Shown one piece after another: positions 24,812 through 33,694 of a DNA stretch of 64,000 bases. A program made the position numbers and the translations under genes. A model generated the notes under the pieces. It did no database searches and was not told the origin of the DNA. It saw only the letters and a list, made by a program, of their open reading frames with translations. The stretch lies in contig NZ_JAPEHU010000004.1 in the NCBI RefSeq assembly GCF_028823635.1, positions 283,832-347,831 on the forward strand, read 5' to 3'. The stretch is from Demequina sp. B12. Lineage in GTDB: Bacteria > Actinomycetota > Actinomycetes > Actinomycetales > Demequinaceae. The stretch's first letter is position 1; every line of letters starts with the position of its first letter.

Positions 24812-25705
24812 ATGGCTGACGCGACTGCCACTCAGGTTTCTACTCGCCGCAATCCCACGCGCCGTTCGCGCTGGTGGGGTGAGGTGGGGTGGAAGTATCC
24901 CGTTGCTGCGCTGATCATCTTCTATGCAGCGTTCCCGCTCGTCTACGTGCTGTCGGCGTCGTTGTCGTCGTCTGGTTCACTGTCGAGTACGTCGTCATTG
25001 TTCTCTGACATGTCGCTGAGCAACTATGCGGCGTTGAGCGACACGTCGTACTGGACGTGGGTGGGCAACACCCTGATCGTGGGCGTGGCTTCCGCGGTGG
25101 GCGCTGTCTTCATGGGTGCGTGTGCTGCCTATGCCTTTTCGCGCTACCGCTTTAAGGGTCGTCGCGGTGGCTTGACCACGCTGTTGATTGTGCAGATGTT
25201 CCCGCAGACGGTGGCGTTTGTCTCCGTGTTCTTGCTGCTCACGGCGCTGGGCAATGTGGTTCCGGCTTTGGGCATTAACTCCAAGATCGCCCTGATCTGC
25301 GTGTACTTGGGTGGTGCTCTGGGCGCGAACACGTTCTTGATGTACGGCTTCTTCAACACCATTCCGAAGGACATCGACGAGTCGGCGAAGGTCGATGGTG
25401 CCACGCACGCGCAGATCTTCTGGAAGCTGATCATGCCGCTGGTGACGCCGATTCTGGCGGTGGTGGGTTTGTTGGCCTTCATCTCCGCTTTCGGCGACTT
25501 CATTTTGGCGAAGATCGTGCTGGTGTCTGAGGATCAGTGGACGCTTGCTGTGGGTATGTATCAGTGGGTGTCGAACCAGTTGAGTGCGAACTGGGGTCTG
25601 TTCGCCGCGGGCTCGGTGATTGCCTCGATTCCGGTGCTGATCATCTTCTTGTCGTTGCAGAAGTACATCGTGGGTGGTCTGACCGCGGGCTCGGTGAAGG
25701 GCTAG
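24812..25705 (+). CDS. ganQ: Galactooligosaccharide ABC transporter permease, MalG-like
   Basis: A 297-residue permease with six predicted membrane segments. It has the N-terminal YPVAALIIFYAAFPLVYVLSASLS helix, the central ATTLLIVQMFPQTVAF-type region and the EAA loop DIDESAKVDGATHAQIFWKLIMPLVTPIL that binds the ATPase. The C-terminus (IVGGLTAGSVKG) is the common MalG ending. It starts 2 bases after ganP. No ATP-binding subunit is encoded in this operon, so an MsiK-like shared ATPase must be supplied from elsewhere. Confidence 0.94.
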   Translation: MADATATQVSTRRNPTRRSRWWGEVGWKYPVAALIIFYAAFPLVYVLSASLSSSGSLSSTSSLFSDMSLSNYAALSDTSYWTWVGNTLIVGVASAVGAVFMGACAAYAFSRYRFKGRRGGLTTLLIVQMFPQTVAFVSVFLLLTALGNVVPALGINSKIALICVYLGGALGANTFLMYGFFNTIPKDIDESAKVDGATHAQIFWKLIMPLVTPILAVVGLLAFISAFGDFILAKIVLVSEDQWTLAVGMYQWVSNQLSANWGLFAAGSVIASIPVLIIFLSLQKYIVGGLTAGSVKG

Positions 25706-25734
25706 CGGTCAGGCCGCTTGCGGCCATCTCTTTC

Positions 25735-25790
25735 CGTCACAGCAATGTGACGGTCGCGCTGGGAGCGGTCACAGTATGCGTGACCGTGCC
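25735..25790 (+). promoter_or_regulatory. Operator region upstream of the GH53 gene (operator copy 2)
   Basis: Three overlapping elements lie in this 56-base stretch: the inverted repeat GTCACAGCAATGTGAC (25737-25752), the 16-bp operator CTGGGAGCGGTCACAG (25759-25774) shared with sites 19544 and 25865, and GGTCACAGTATGCGTGACC (25767-25785). The recurring GTCAC/GTGAC half-sites suggest cooperative binding by a LacI-type repressor at an internal promoter that gives the galactanase its own control. Confidence 0.65.
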
Positions 25791-25846
25791 CGCGCATCAC
25801 TCCCATCAGTAGTGCTAGATCGACGATGATCGAAAGGAACAACGCG

Positions 25847-28800
25847 ATGGTTTTGCGTTCACAACTGGGAGCGGTCACAGCAGTGACAGCGACCACTGCT
25901 CTTGCGATAGGCGGCCTCTCCACGGCCGCGATCGCCGCGGATGACTCGCCCGTTGACGCGGGCATCACCGTGCCCAAGGTTGAGGGAATGGGGGAGAACT
26001 GGATCAACGGCGTTGACGTCTCCTCCGTCCTCTCGCTCGAGGAGTCCGGGGTCGTGTTCCGCGATGACTCCGGAGCAGAAGCGGACCTCTTTGACGTCCT
26101 TGCCGACCACGGCGTGAACTGGGTGCGTGTACGCGTATGGAATGAGCCCTACTCCTACGAAGACCTCGCTACCGACGACCTGTACGACACGGATTGCACC
26201 TACACGGATGCCGTCGATCAGCTCGAGTTCTGCGGTTACGGAGCAGGAAACGTGGACGCGACGCGTGCGACAGAGATCGCCCAGCGCGCCACCGACGCAG
26301 GGCTGCGCGTCCTGGTGAACTTCCACTACTCGGACTTCTGGGCACACCCCGGACAGCAGATCCTTCCCAAGGCGTGGGAGGGATACACCACCACGGAGAT
26401 TGCCGCCGCCGTGGGTGACTACACCGCTGACACCCTGACTCTCATGAAGGATGCCGGTGTCGACGTAGGCATGGTGCAGGTGGGCAACGAAACCACCGGC
26501 GGGCAAATCGCTGGCACCAGTGACTGGGACAACACCGCGCAGATCTTCTCGGCCGGTTCGGCCGCGGTCCGCGACGTGTTCCCCGACGCGCAGGTTGCCG
26601 TGCACTTCACCAACCCAGAACGGGCCGGACAGTACGCCTCCGTCGCCGCCGCGCTGGACAACTATGGCGTGGACTACGACGTGTTCCTGTCGTCGTACTA
26701 CCCGTACTGGCATGGATCGCTTGAGAACCTCACCTCGGTGCTCGACCACGTCGCCACCACCTACGACAAGGATGTCGCGGTCGCAGAAGTGTCCTGGGCT
26801 CACACCCTCGACGACGGCGACGGCCACGAGAACGTCATCAAGGATCACTACTCGCAGTACTCCACATCGGTCCAAGGCCAAGCCCTAGCCGTGCGTGACG
26901 TCATGCAGGCCGTGGCAAACGTCTCCGGCGGCCGTGGCATCGGCACCTTCTATTGGGAGCCGGCGTGGCTACCTGTGGGTGAGGCTGCAGACGTGAACAG
27001 CAACAGTGAGCTCTGGGAGCGCTACGGTGCAGGCTGGGCATCCTCCTACTCCTACGAGTACATCCAGGACAAGTGGTGGGGTGGAAGCGCATGGGAGAAC
27101 CAGGCGATGTTCGACTTCGACGGCACGCCCCTGGAGTCGCTGCGGGTCTACGAGTACGCAGTCACCGGTTCCGTCGCGCCCCGAGAGGTCGACGCCATTG
27201 CGCAGCCCGCGATCACGATCACCGAGGGCGACACCCTGACGCTGCCTGCGACCGTCGCGGTCAACTACACCGATGGCACGTCATCTGACGTGGCGGTCAC
27301 GTGGGCAGGCAATGCTGAGTGGATCACTGGCGCGGGCCAGTACAGCGTGGCCGGTTCAACAGCGGATGGTGACACCGTCGCTACCGTTGAGGTCTTGTCG
27401 GCCGATGCTGGTGGCGACAACCTGGCACTCGACCCGGGCTTTGAGCTGGGTGAAGGTGCATGGGTAGCGTCAGGCGCTGGCGGCAACGTCCACAAGGCAG
27501 AAAACCCTCGCACCGGTACATACGCCGGTCACTGGTGGTCGGACTCAGAGTTTGAGTTCGCACTCACCCAGGTCATCACCGACGTGCCTGAAGGCACCTA
27601 CCGCTTGAGCGCGTACATCCAAGGCGCCGACGCTGGCGACAGCGTGGTGACGCTGACAGCCCAGTCGGGTATCTCGACTGTCTCGCAGTCGAGCACGCTG
27701 CCAGGTCACCTGAACTGGAAGTCGTTGACCACCGTGCTGCTGAGCGTGTCCGACGGTGACGACGTGACCATCTCGCTGTCCGGACTACTCCCTGGTGGTG
27801 CGTGGGGCACCGTGGACGATGTCTCGTTCATGCTGGGTGTGGAGCTCCCAGATGCGGAGACCTCCGCACTCGAAAGCGTCCTCGCACAAGCGCTTGCCCT
27901 CGACCGGGACGGATACTCGGCGGCTTCGCTGCTCGTCGTGGATCGAGGAATCCAGCGCGCTCAGATGCTGCTTGACTCGCCCGCACCGTCACAGGAGTCT
28001 GTCGACGCCGCCACCGAGCACCTCACCGAAGCCCTTGCCGGGCTCGAGCCAGGCGACGGCACCATCCCCGACCCGACCGTCACACCAGTGACGCTCACCG
28101 TGGTGGACGGCGACAGCATCGTCCTGCCTGACACCGTCACCGTGACCGCATACGACGACACCACCACCGTGGAAACCGTGGTGTGGAACGACTCAGCGTC
28201 GTGGATCGAAGGACCCGGGACCTACACCGTCACGGGACTTACGGAGAATGGCTGGACCGCGACTGCGACCATCACCGTGACGGAGGCAGCACTCCTGATC
28301 AACCCCGGATTCCAGACCGGTGACCTCACCGGCTGGCAGGTCTCCACGGAGAACGCTCCCGAGACCAATGGCGTGGTCGAGAACGAGTGGAGCACTGTCG
28401 ACAACTACGGCTTCAACGTGTGGGACGCGACGGGCTACACGTACGAGCTCACGCAAGTGCTCGCCACCCTTGCCCCAGGAACCTACGAACTGGGCGCAAG
28501 TGCACACGGGTCCGACGAATCACACGACACGACTGCGCTGACGGGACAATTGTTCGCCTCCGCCGGCGACCGCGAGGCCACCGTGGACTACGCGTTCACC
28601 GGCTGGGGAAACTGGACCACCCAGGTCGTCACGATTGAGGTACGGGAAAGCGAAACTCTGACCGTGGGCGTGCGGGGAGAAGGAGGCGCCGAGGACTACG
28701 CCTGGTACGACGAGTTCACGCTCGTGCGCACCGACACCCCGGTGGCTCCCGACACTGCCGCGTTGGATGCGGCATTGGCGGACGCTGCGGCAGTCGACCG

Positions 28801-29485
28801 TGACCTGCACACAGCGGAGTCGCTGCGTGCTCTCGACCTCGCAGTCGAGCGTGCGCACGTCGTGATGGGGGCCGATGCTCCCCAGCAGTCGAACGTCGAC
28901 GCTGCCACGGCGGGTATTCGGGAAGCACTCGCGGCCCTGGAACTCGTTCCGGACACGACCGACCCGACCCCGGAACCCACCACCGACCCCACGGAAGAAC
29001 CCACCGTTGAGCCCACAGAGGAGCCAACCGTGGAACCTACCGACCCCAGCGAACCGGACGGAACCGACACCCCCGCCATTGACGTGGCAGGCAGCCCCAG
29101 CGCCGTCACAGTGGGCGACCAAGTGACGCTGCGTCTGTCCGGTCTTCCTGACGGACGAGTGGAGGTGGGTGTCGCGAGCGTGTTCCAGCGACTCGCTCTG
29201 GTCGACATCGTTGACGGATCGGCGATCGTGACGGTCACGATTCCGGCCGATCTTGAGGCAGGCGACCACCACCTGCAGGTGCGCGACCTGGACGGCACGG
29301 TACTGGTGGAGTACCCGATCACCGTGGTCGCAGCGGATGATGCTGCATCCACCACAGAAGACGATGCCAGCGGCGAGTTGCCGGCGACGGGTGCGGACCG
29401 TGGCCAGCTCGCGGGACTCCTCATGGTGTCTCTGGCGTTGGCGGCTATCGGTAGCGCGCTTGTGACGCGGCGCCGAGTGTCGTAA
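25847..29485 (+). CDS. ganB: Cell-wall-anchored arabinogalactan endo-beta-1,4-galactanase (GH53, multi-domain)
   Basis: Secreted endo-galactanase of 1212 residues. Signal peptide 1-30 (ends AIA). The GH53 barrel spans about 50-440, with acid/base E215 (QVGNETTGG) and nucleophile E314 (VAEVSWAHT). Then come two copies of a three-part module: Ig-like Big_4 domain (about 450-520 and 743-812), jelly-roll carbohydrate-binding domain resembling galactan-binding CBM61 (523-667 and 815-963), and a FIVAR-like helical pair (670-735 and 966-1035). A Pro/Glu/Thr spacer (1036-1076) and a beta domain lead to LPATG at 1178-1182, a membrane helix and RRRVS, the sortase signal. I chose ATG 25847 because GAAAGGA lies 6-7 bases upstream; ATG 25826 has none. 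Confidence 0.95.
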   Translation: MVLRSQLGAVTAVTATTALAIGGLSTAAIAADDSPVDAGITVPKVEGMGENWINGVDVSSVLSLEESGVVFRDDSGAEADLFDVLADHGVNWVRVRVWNEPYSYEDLATDDLYDTDCTYTDAVDQLEFCGYGAGNVDATRATEIAQRATDAGLRVLVNFHYSDFWAHPGQQILPKAWEGYTTTEIAAAVGDYTADTLTLMKDAGVDVGMVQVGNETTGGQIAGTSDWDNTAQIFSAGSAAVRDVFPDAQVAVHFTNPERAGQYASVAAALDNYGVDYDVFLSSYYPYWHGSLENLTSVLDHVATTYDKDVAVAEVSWAHTLDDGDGHENVIKDHYSQYSTSVQGQALAVRDVMQAVANVSGGRGIGTFYWEPAWLPVGEAADVNSNSELWERYGAGWASSYSYEYIQDKWWGGSAWENQAMFDFDGTPLESLRVYEYAVTGSVAPREVDAIAQPAITITEGDTLTLPATVAVNYTDGTSSDVAVTWAGNAEWITGAGQYSVAGSTADGDTVATVEVLSADAGGDNLALDPGFELGEGAWVASGAGGNVHKAENPRTGTYAGHWWSDSEFEFALTQVITDVPEGTYRLSAYIQGADAGDSVVTLTAQSGISTVSQSSTLPGHLNWKSLTTVLLSVSDGDDVTISLSGLLPGGAWGTVDDVSFMLGVELPDAETSALESVLAQALALDRDGYSAASLLVVDRGIQRAQMLLDSPAPSQESVDAATEHLTEALAGLEPGDGTIPDPTVTPVTLTVVDGDSIVLPDTVTVTAYDDTTTVETVVWNDSASWIEGPGTYTVTGLTENGWTATATITVTEAALLINPGFQTGDLTGWQVSTENAPETNGVVENEWSTVDNYGFNVWDATGYTYELTQVLATLAPGTYELGASAHGSDESHDTTALTGQLFASAGDREATVDYAFTGWGNWTTQVVTIEVRESETLTVGVRGEGGAEDYAWYDEFTLVRTDTPVAPDTAALDAALADAAAVDRDLHTAESLRALDLAVERAHVVMGADAPQQSNVDAATAGIREALAALELVPDTTDPTPEPTTDPTEEPTVEPTEEPTVEPTDPSEPDGTDTPAIDVAGSPSAVTVGDQVTLRLSGLPDGRVEVGVASVFQRLALVDIVDGSAIVTVTIPADLEAGDHHLQVRDLDGTVLVEYPITVVAADDAASTTEDDASGELPATGADRGQLAGLLMVSLALAAIGSALVTRRRVS
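25865..25880 (+). promoter_or_regulatory. 16-bp operator copy 3, inside the ganB signal-peptide codons
   Basis: CTGGGAGCGGTCACAG at codons 7-12 of ganB is identical to copy 2 at 25759-25774 and is followed by a further GTGAC half-site. Centre-to-centre spacing from copy 2 is 106 bases, about ten helical turns, so both could be held by one tetrameric repressor with a DNA loop across the translation start. Confidence 0.65.
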
Positions 29486-29494
29486 CCCATCAAA

Positions 29495-29536
29495 GGAACG
29501 GGGGCGGGGCGAGATGGTGCGCCCCGCCCCCGTTCC
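29495..29536. terminator. Bidirectional terminator between ganB and glgX
   Basis: A perfect 17-bp GC-rich stem, GGAACGGGGGCGGGGCG (29495-29511) against CGCCCCGCCCCCGTTCC (29520-29536), with an 8-base loop. It lies between two convergent genes, 9 bases from each. No T run follows on either strand, as is common for actinobacterial terminators. Confidence 0.88.
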
Positions 29537-29545
29537 GATGATCGA

Positions 29546-31690
29546 TCAGTGCTGAGGCCGCGACAGGTACAACTGCACGGTCAAGTTCTCTACCACCTGG
29601 GTTCCGCCTGGCTCCAGAGTCTCCACGGCCACCCCCACGGGCGACTCCCATGCTGAGTCCCACACCAGTTCCCAAGGTGCGCCGGCATCGGCCGGAATGG
29701 TCACCTCGACCGGTTCCCGCGTGCCGTTGATGATGAGCAGTGCATCGGCTGCTTCGGGGTCGGACAGCGAACGCATGAACTGAACCACGCGGGTCGCTGG
29801 GTCTTCCCACCACTCTTCAGTTTCCGGTTCGCCGGCCGCCGTGAACCATGCTGAGTCTGCGCGCAGGAGGTCGTCATCGAGACGCGGATCGTGGCCTTCG
29901 TAGAACTCGTGGGGACGCAGGACGCGGTTCTCTCGGCGCAGTGCGATGAGGTGCTGCACAGTCGAGCGCAGGTCCGCCTGCCAGGGATGGAACGCCCAAT
30001 CGAGCCAAGAGATGTCGTTGTCTTGGCAGTAGGCGTTGTTGTTGCCTTGTTGCGTGTTGCCGAACTCATCGCCGGCCAGCAGCATCGGTGTGCCCGCACT
30101 GAGCAGGAGCGAGCCCAGCAGGTTGCGCATGGAGCGGCGCCGGAAGGCATTGATTTCGACCTCGTCGGTCTCACCCTCGTAGCCGTGATTCCACGACCGG
30201 TTGTTGTCCGTGCCGTCACGGTTGTCCTCACCGTTGGCCTCATTGTGCTTCGAGTTGTACGCGGTGAGGTCCGCCATCGTGAAGCCGTCGTGGCAGGTAA
30301 TGAAGTTGATCGACGCCATGGGGCCGCGCATGAGCGGCGGGTCGGTGTGGCCAAACAAGTCGGTGGACCCGGCCAGGCGCGTCGCAAGCTCGGGTGCCGT
30401 GGGGTGGTTGCGTCCTCCCCGGGCGGTGTCGCGAAGCCAGAAGGAGCGCATCTTGTCGCGGAACCGGTCGTTCCATTCGGCCATGGGTGCCGGGAAGTTG
30501 CCCACCTGCCACCCACCCATACCCGTGTCCCAGGGCTCTGCGATGAGTTTGGTGCCGCCAATGAGCGGGTCCATGGTGATGCCGACCAGGAACGGGTGCC
30601 GGGTGGAGAAACCGTGGCTGGTGCGTCCCAGCGTCGCGGCCAGGTCGAAGCGGAATCCATCCACGCCCACTTCCTCGGTCCAGTAGCGCAGGCTATCCAT
30701 CGCCATCTGCACTACGCGAGGGTGGGCAAAGTCCAGGGTGTTGCCGGTTCCCGTGGTGTCGTCGTAGTGGCCGGGGGAGTTGGGCTGGCTGCGATAGTAG
30801 GCGGCGTTGTCGAGCCCGCGCCAGGACAGCACGCGGTCCCCCCAGCCCGCTTCCGCAGTGTGGTTGTAGACCACGTCCAGGATGACTTCGAGTCCTGCCT
30901 GGTGGAGCAGGTCAACCATGCCCACGAACTCGTCGAGCACGCCTTGCGCTCCCTTGGCGCGGGCGTCTGCGGTGGCGTAGGGCGCATGCGGGGCAAAGAA
31001 GCCCATGGTGGAGTAGCCCCAGTAGTTGCTCAGGCCCGCGTGATCCAGGTGCGGCTCTGAGGCGAAGGCGTGCACAGGCAGGAGTTCAACAGTGGTGACG
31101 CCCAGGCTGGTGAGGTACTCGATGGATGCCGGGTGCGCGAGTCCCGCATACGTGCCCCGAAGGTGCTCGGGCACGTCCATCATCTGCTGAGTAAAGCCCT
31201 TGACGTGGAGTTCGTACACGACCGTGTCTTCCCAGGGGACCCGGGGGTGTGGCGTCTGCCAGGAACCTCCAGGTTCCGCGGTGAGGACGGAGCGCGGCAT
31301 CAGGGGAGCGGTGTCGGACTCGTCCTTATTGGACAGCAGCGTCGAGGCGTTCGCGTGCGTCATGGGGACCAGCGAGCCTTCGATGCCGCGGCCGTAGGGG
31401 TCAAGGAGCAGCTTGTTCGGGTTGTACCGGTGGCCCTTCTTGGGGGCCCAGGGGCCATCGGCACGGAAACCGTAGTGTTGCCCTTCGAACATTCCGGGCA
31501 CGTACGCATGCCAGATGCCTGCGGTAGGTCCGTGCAAGGGGACGCGGGTCTCGCGTCCCTCGTTGTCGAACAGGCACAGGTCCACACCGGTGGCATGCCC
31601 GGCGTAGATACCTACGACTGCACCGCCATCCACGAGGTGGACACCCAGGCGGTGAGGGGTGGGGGACGGGGTCACGCCATCAACACTCAT
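29546..31690 (-). CDS. glgX: Glycogen debranching enzyme (GH13, isoamylase type)
   Basis: Cuts alpha-1,6 branches of glycogen or limit dextrin, 714 residues. An N-terminal CBM48-like domain (HLVDGGAVVGIYAGHATGVDLCLFD...GFRADGPWAPKKGHRYNPNKLLLDPYGRG) precedes the GH13 barrel with VTTVELLPVHAFASE, VDGFRFDLAATLGRT (nucleophile Asp), TKLIAEPWDTGMGGWQVGNFP (acid/base Glu) and NFITCHDGFTMADLTAYNSKHNEANGEDNRDG. I start at ATG 31690 (MSVDGVTPSPTPHRLG); the longer open frame to 31801 lacks similarity and runs into inverted repeats. A weak CACAAT -10 six bases before the ATG would make it leaderless. It complements glgE-glgB encoded 13 kb away. Confidence 0.95.
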   Translation of the reverse strand: MSVDGVTPSPTPHRLGVHLVDGGAVVGIYAGHATGVDLCLFDNEGRETRVPLHGPTAGIWHAYVPGMFEGQHYGFRADGPWAPKKGHRYNPNKLLLDPYGRGIEGSLVPMTHANASTLLSNKDESDTAPLMPRSVLTAEPGGSWQTPHPRVPWEDTVVYELHVKGFTQQMMDVPEHLRGTYAGLAHPASIEYLTSLGVTTVELLPVHAFASEPHLDHAGLSNYWGYSTMGFFAPHAPYATADARAKGAQGVLDEFVGMVDLLHQAGLEVILDVVYNHTAEAGWGDRVLSWRGLDNAAYYRSQPNSPGHYDDTTGTGNTLDFAHPRVVQMAMDSLRYWTEEVGVDGFRFDLAATLGRTSHGFSTRHPFLVGITMDPLIGGTKLIAEPWDTGMGGWQVGNFPAPMAEWNDRFRDKMRSFWLRDTARGGRNHPTAPELATRLAGSTDLFGHTDPPLMRGPMASINFITCHDGFTMADLTAYNSKHNEANGEDNRDGTDNNRSWNHGYEGETDEVEINAFRRRSMRNLLGSLLLSAGTPMLLAGDEFGNTQQGNNNAYCQDNDISWLDWAFHPWQADLRSTVQHLIALRRENRVLRPHEFYEGHDPRLDDDLLRADSAWFTAAGEPETEEWWEDPATRVVQFMRSLSDPEAADALLIINGTREPVEVTIPADAGAPWELVWDSAWESPVGVAVETLEPGGTQVVENLTVQLYLSRPQH

Positions 31691-31748
31691 AGGTTCATTG
31701 TGCCTGGAGACGTTCCCAGGTGGGTGAGCGCGTGTGTCCGCGGGTGCC

Positions 31749-31854
31749 GTGCCGTCCCTGACACCCCGCGGACCAGGAATGCGGCGCGTCAGGCCGGACA
31801 CGCCGGTAGCGGCCGTCTGGCTGTGTCAGGGACGGCACACGGTGCCGCTACCGG
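31749..31854. repeat. Two interleaved perfect inverted repeats
   Basis: Arm A GTGCCGTCCCTGACAC (31749-31764) pairs with A' (31823-31838), 16 bp perfect. Arm B CCGGTAGCGGC (31803-31813) pairs with B' (31844-31854), 11 bp perfect. The order A-B-A'-B' means the two stems cannot nest: they would form a pseudoknot or exclude one another. The stretch lies between the end of the ABC operon (stop at 31848) and the glgX start. It may act as an unusual terminator for the leftward operon, a structured RNA, or a small imperfect mobile element. No coding potential is evident. Confidence 0.7.
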
Positions 31855-33044
31855 TCCTTGAGCGCGGTGAGCAGGGTTCCGGTGGGGCGCAGGCCCAGCA
31901 CGATCACCAGCAGGGAGGCACCGATGAGCGTCAGCGCTGCGTGGGTGGACACAATGCTGAGGCTGGGTTCGGTTCGCGCGCCCAGGGCCAGTGCGCCCAC
32001 GATGCCCAGCGACCAGCCGGCAGCGAGCCCCAAGCCAGCCAGCACGGCCCATTCGCTGACCTGCATGATGAGACGTGGTGCCATGCGCATCCCGAAGGTC
32101 GAGTAGATCGCTACGTGCGAACGCCGGAACCACTGCACCATGGCCCACATCAGACCCAAGGCGAGCGCGGACGCGGCCCACAGCCAGCGCAGCGGACGGT
32201 CTTCATAGGCAGTGGTGTAGTCGACGGTGAACTCGTTCGAGTAAAGACGTCCAGACACGCTCGCGGTGCGGCCGTCGTGGGCGAGCAGGCTGGGCAGAAC
32301 CGCGGCGACGGCACTGTGGCGCGCGGCGTCCGTGCGGACGTAACACGAGTCAGCTTCTGGCCCCAAGGTGTCGGGGCTGATGAGTGCGCCGTCGTACTCG
32401 TCGCCAATGCTCGCAGTGTCTGCGACGCGCGCCGTCAGGATCGTGGACGCTGATCCCGCGGTGTCCGGAGTGGCGCCCCGGATCACGGTGACGGGGTCGC
32501 CGTCGGTGACCCCGGTGCGTGTCGAGAAGCCCTCGGTGAGCATGATCACGCCAGCGTTGGTCCCTTCGACCTGGAAGAAGGGCAGGACTCCGGCGGAAGC
32601 GGAGTAGATCGACGCACGCCCTCCGGGGAGGTGAGCGAGGGTGCCGCTCGCTTCCGATCGGGTCACAGCGAACGAGCCTTCGACACCGTCGTAGCTGGCG
32701 AGCGACTCGCACACTCGTGTGGGAATGGGGTTTTGTTGCCCGTCGATGCTGGCGCCTGTCGCGATGTACACGTGTCCACCGGCGTCAATCCAGGCCTGTT
32801 CGGCTTCCATCAGGCGGGTGACCCCGACCGCGTCGGCGATGGCGGGGGCAGCGATCAGCCATGCGGTGGCGATGACGACCATGACGCTGGTCCATCGGCC
32901 GTGCCGCGCGGTGGCGGCACCTTCACGCGCGGCTAGGGTGAGTGGCCATACGCGCTTGCGGCGGCGGCCGGTGGTGCCGCCGGAGCCGGTGTCCACGGTA
33001 TCCGCGGTGTCGCTCTCGCGGTGCGTCGGTGCCGGGCCGCTCAT
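31848..33044 (-). CDS. FtsX/MacB-like ABC exporter permease
   Basis: A 398-residue membrane protein. One helix near the N-terminus (about residues 52-72: SVMVVIATAWLIAAPAIADAVG) is followed by an extracytoplasmic domain of about 210 residues and three C-terminal helices (LWAASALALGLMWAMVQWF; VLAGLGLAAGWSLGIVGALAL; LTLIGASLLVIVLGL). One-plus-three helices with a large outer domain is the MacB/FtsX layout, used to move peptides or lipoproteins mechanically without substrate passing through the membrane core. The ATG 33044 overlaps the stop of the ATPase (ATGA). It is the last gene of the five-gene unit from 35756. Confidence 0.78.
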   Translation of the reverse strand: MSGPAPTHRESDTADTVDTGSGGTTGRRRKRVWPLTLAAREGAATARHGRWTSVMVVIATAWLIAAPAIADAVGVTRLMEAEQAWIDAGGHVYIATGASIDGQQNPIPTRVCESLASYDGVEGSFAVTRSEASGTLAHLPGGRASIYSASAGVLPFFQVEGTNAGVIMLTEGFSTRTGVTDGDPVTVIRGATPDTAGSASTILTARVADTASIGDEYDGALISPDTLGPEADSCYVRTDAARHSAVAAVLPSLLAHDGRTASVSGRLYSNEFTVDYTTAYEDRPLRWLWAASALALGLMWAMVQWFRRSHVAIYSTFGMRMAPRLIMQVSEWAVLAGLGLAAGWSLGIVGALALGARTEPSLSIVSTHAALTLIGASLLVIVLGLRPTGTLLTALKDR

Positions 33045-33694
33045 GCGGGTGCCGACTGTCGTTCGTGGATGCGGCCGTCGCGCAGTTCCAAGACCAGGTC
33101 GCACCGGGCCGCGACCTCGGGGTCGTGGGTGACGATCACGACGGTGCGCTCTCTGTGGGCGCCGATCATGGCATCGAGCACCGTGGAGGAGGTGGTCGCG
33201 TCGAGCTGGCCGGTCGGTTCGTCTGCCAGCACGATGGGCCGGTGGGAGGCAAGCGCGCGTGCGATGGCGACTCGTTGTGCTTCGCCGCCGGACAAGATGC
33301 GCGCCGGGTCGTGTTCGCGTCCTGCCAAACCGACTTGTGCCAGGTACTTCAGCGACCGTTCCCGCGCATCGGCCCTACTAGCGCCGTCCGAGTATGCGCC
33401 CACTGCAACGTTGTCCAGTGCGGTCCTGTCAGGCAGGAGTGACACGGTCTGCAGTACCCAGGAGGCGGTCGCGGCGAGTGAGTGTTCGCGTCCGTGGCTG
33501 TCGAGGGCGTGGATGGTGCCGTGCTGCATGGGCAACAGATGGCCCATCAGTGACAGGAGCGTGGTTTTGCCTGAGCCGGAGGGGCCGATGATTGCTGCCG
33601 AGGCGCCGTCGGGGATCTCGAAGTCGACTCCCGCGAGTACTTGGTGGTCGCCGCGCGGGTACGTGTAGGTGACGTCGTGTGCGGTTAGCCGCAT
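33041..33694 (-). CDS. ABC transporter ATP-binding protein (LolD/MacB type)
   Basis: A 217-residue nucleotide-binding subunit. Walker A GPSGSGKT at residues 37-44, the ABC signature LSGGEAQRVAIARAL, Walker B IVLADEPTGQLD and the H-loop VIVTHDPEVAARCD. The ADEPTGxLD sequence is typical of the MacB/LolD/FtsE class that works with one-plus-three-helix permeases. Its start overlaps the end of the adaptor gene by 10 bases and its stop overlaps the permease start, so all three are translationally coupled. Confidence 0.95.
   Translation of the reverse strand: MRLTAHDVTYTYPRGDHQVLAGVDFEIPDGASAAIIGPSGSGKTTLLSLMGHLLPMQHGTIHALDSHGREHSLAATASWVLQTVSLLPDRTALDNVAVGAYSDGASRADARERSLKYLAQVGLAGREHDPARILSGGEAQRVAIARALASHRPIVLADEPTGQLDATTSSTVLDAMIGAHRERTVVIVTHDPEVAARCDLVLELRDGRIHERQSAPA

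Noticed and set aside
31691..31801. N-terminal extension of GlgX
   Set aside because: The extra 37 codons have no similarity to debranching enzymes and run into the interleaved inverted repeats.
31848..33694. FtsE-FtsX cell-division pair
   Set aside because: The permease is longer than FtsX, its outer domain is different, and the adaptor and secreted peptide upstream point to a MacB-like peptide exporter.
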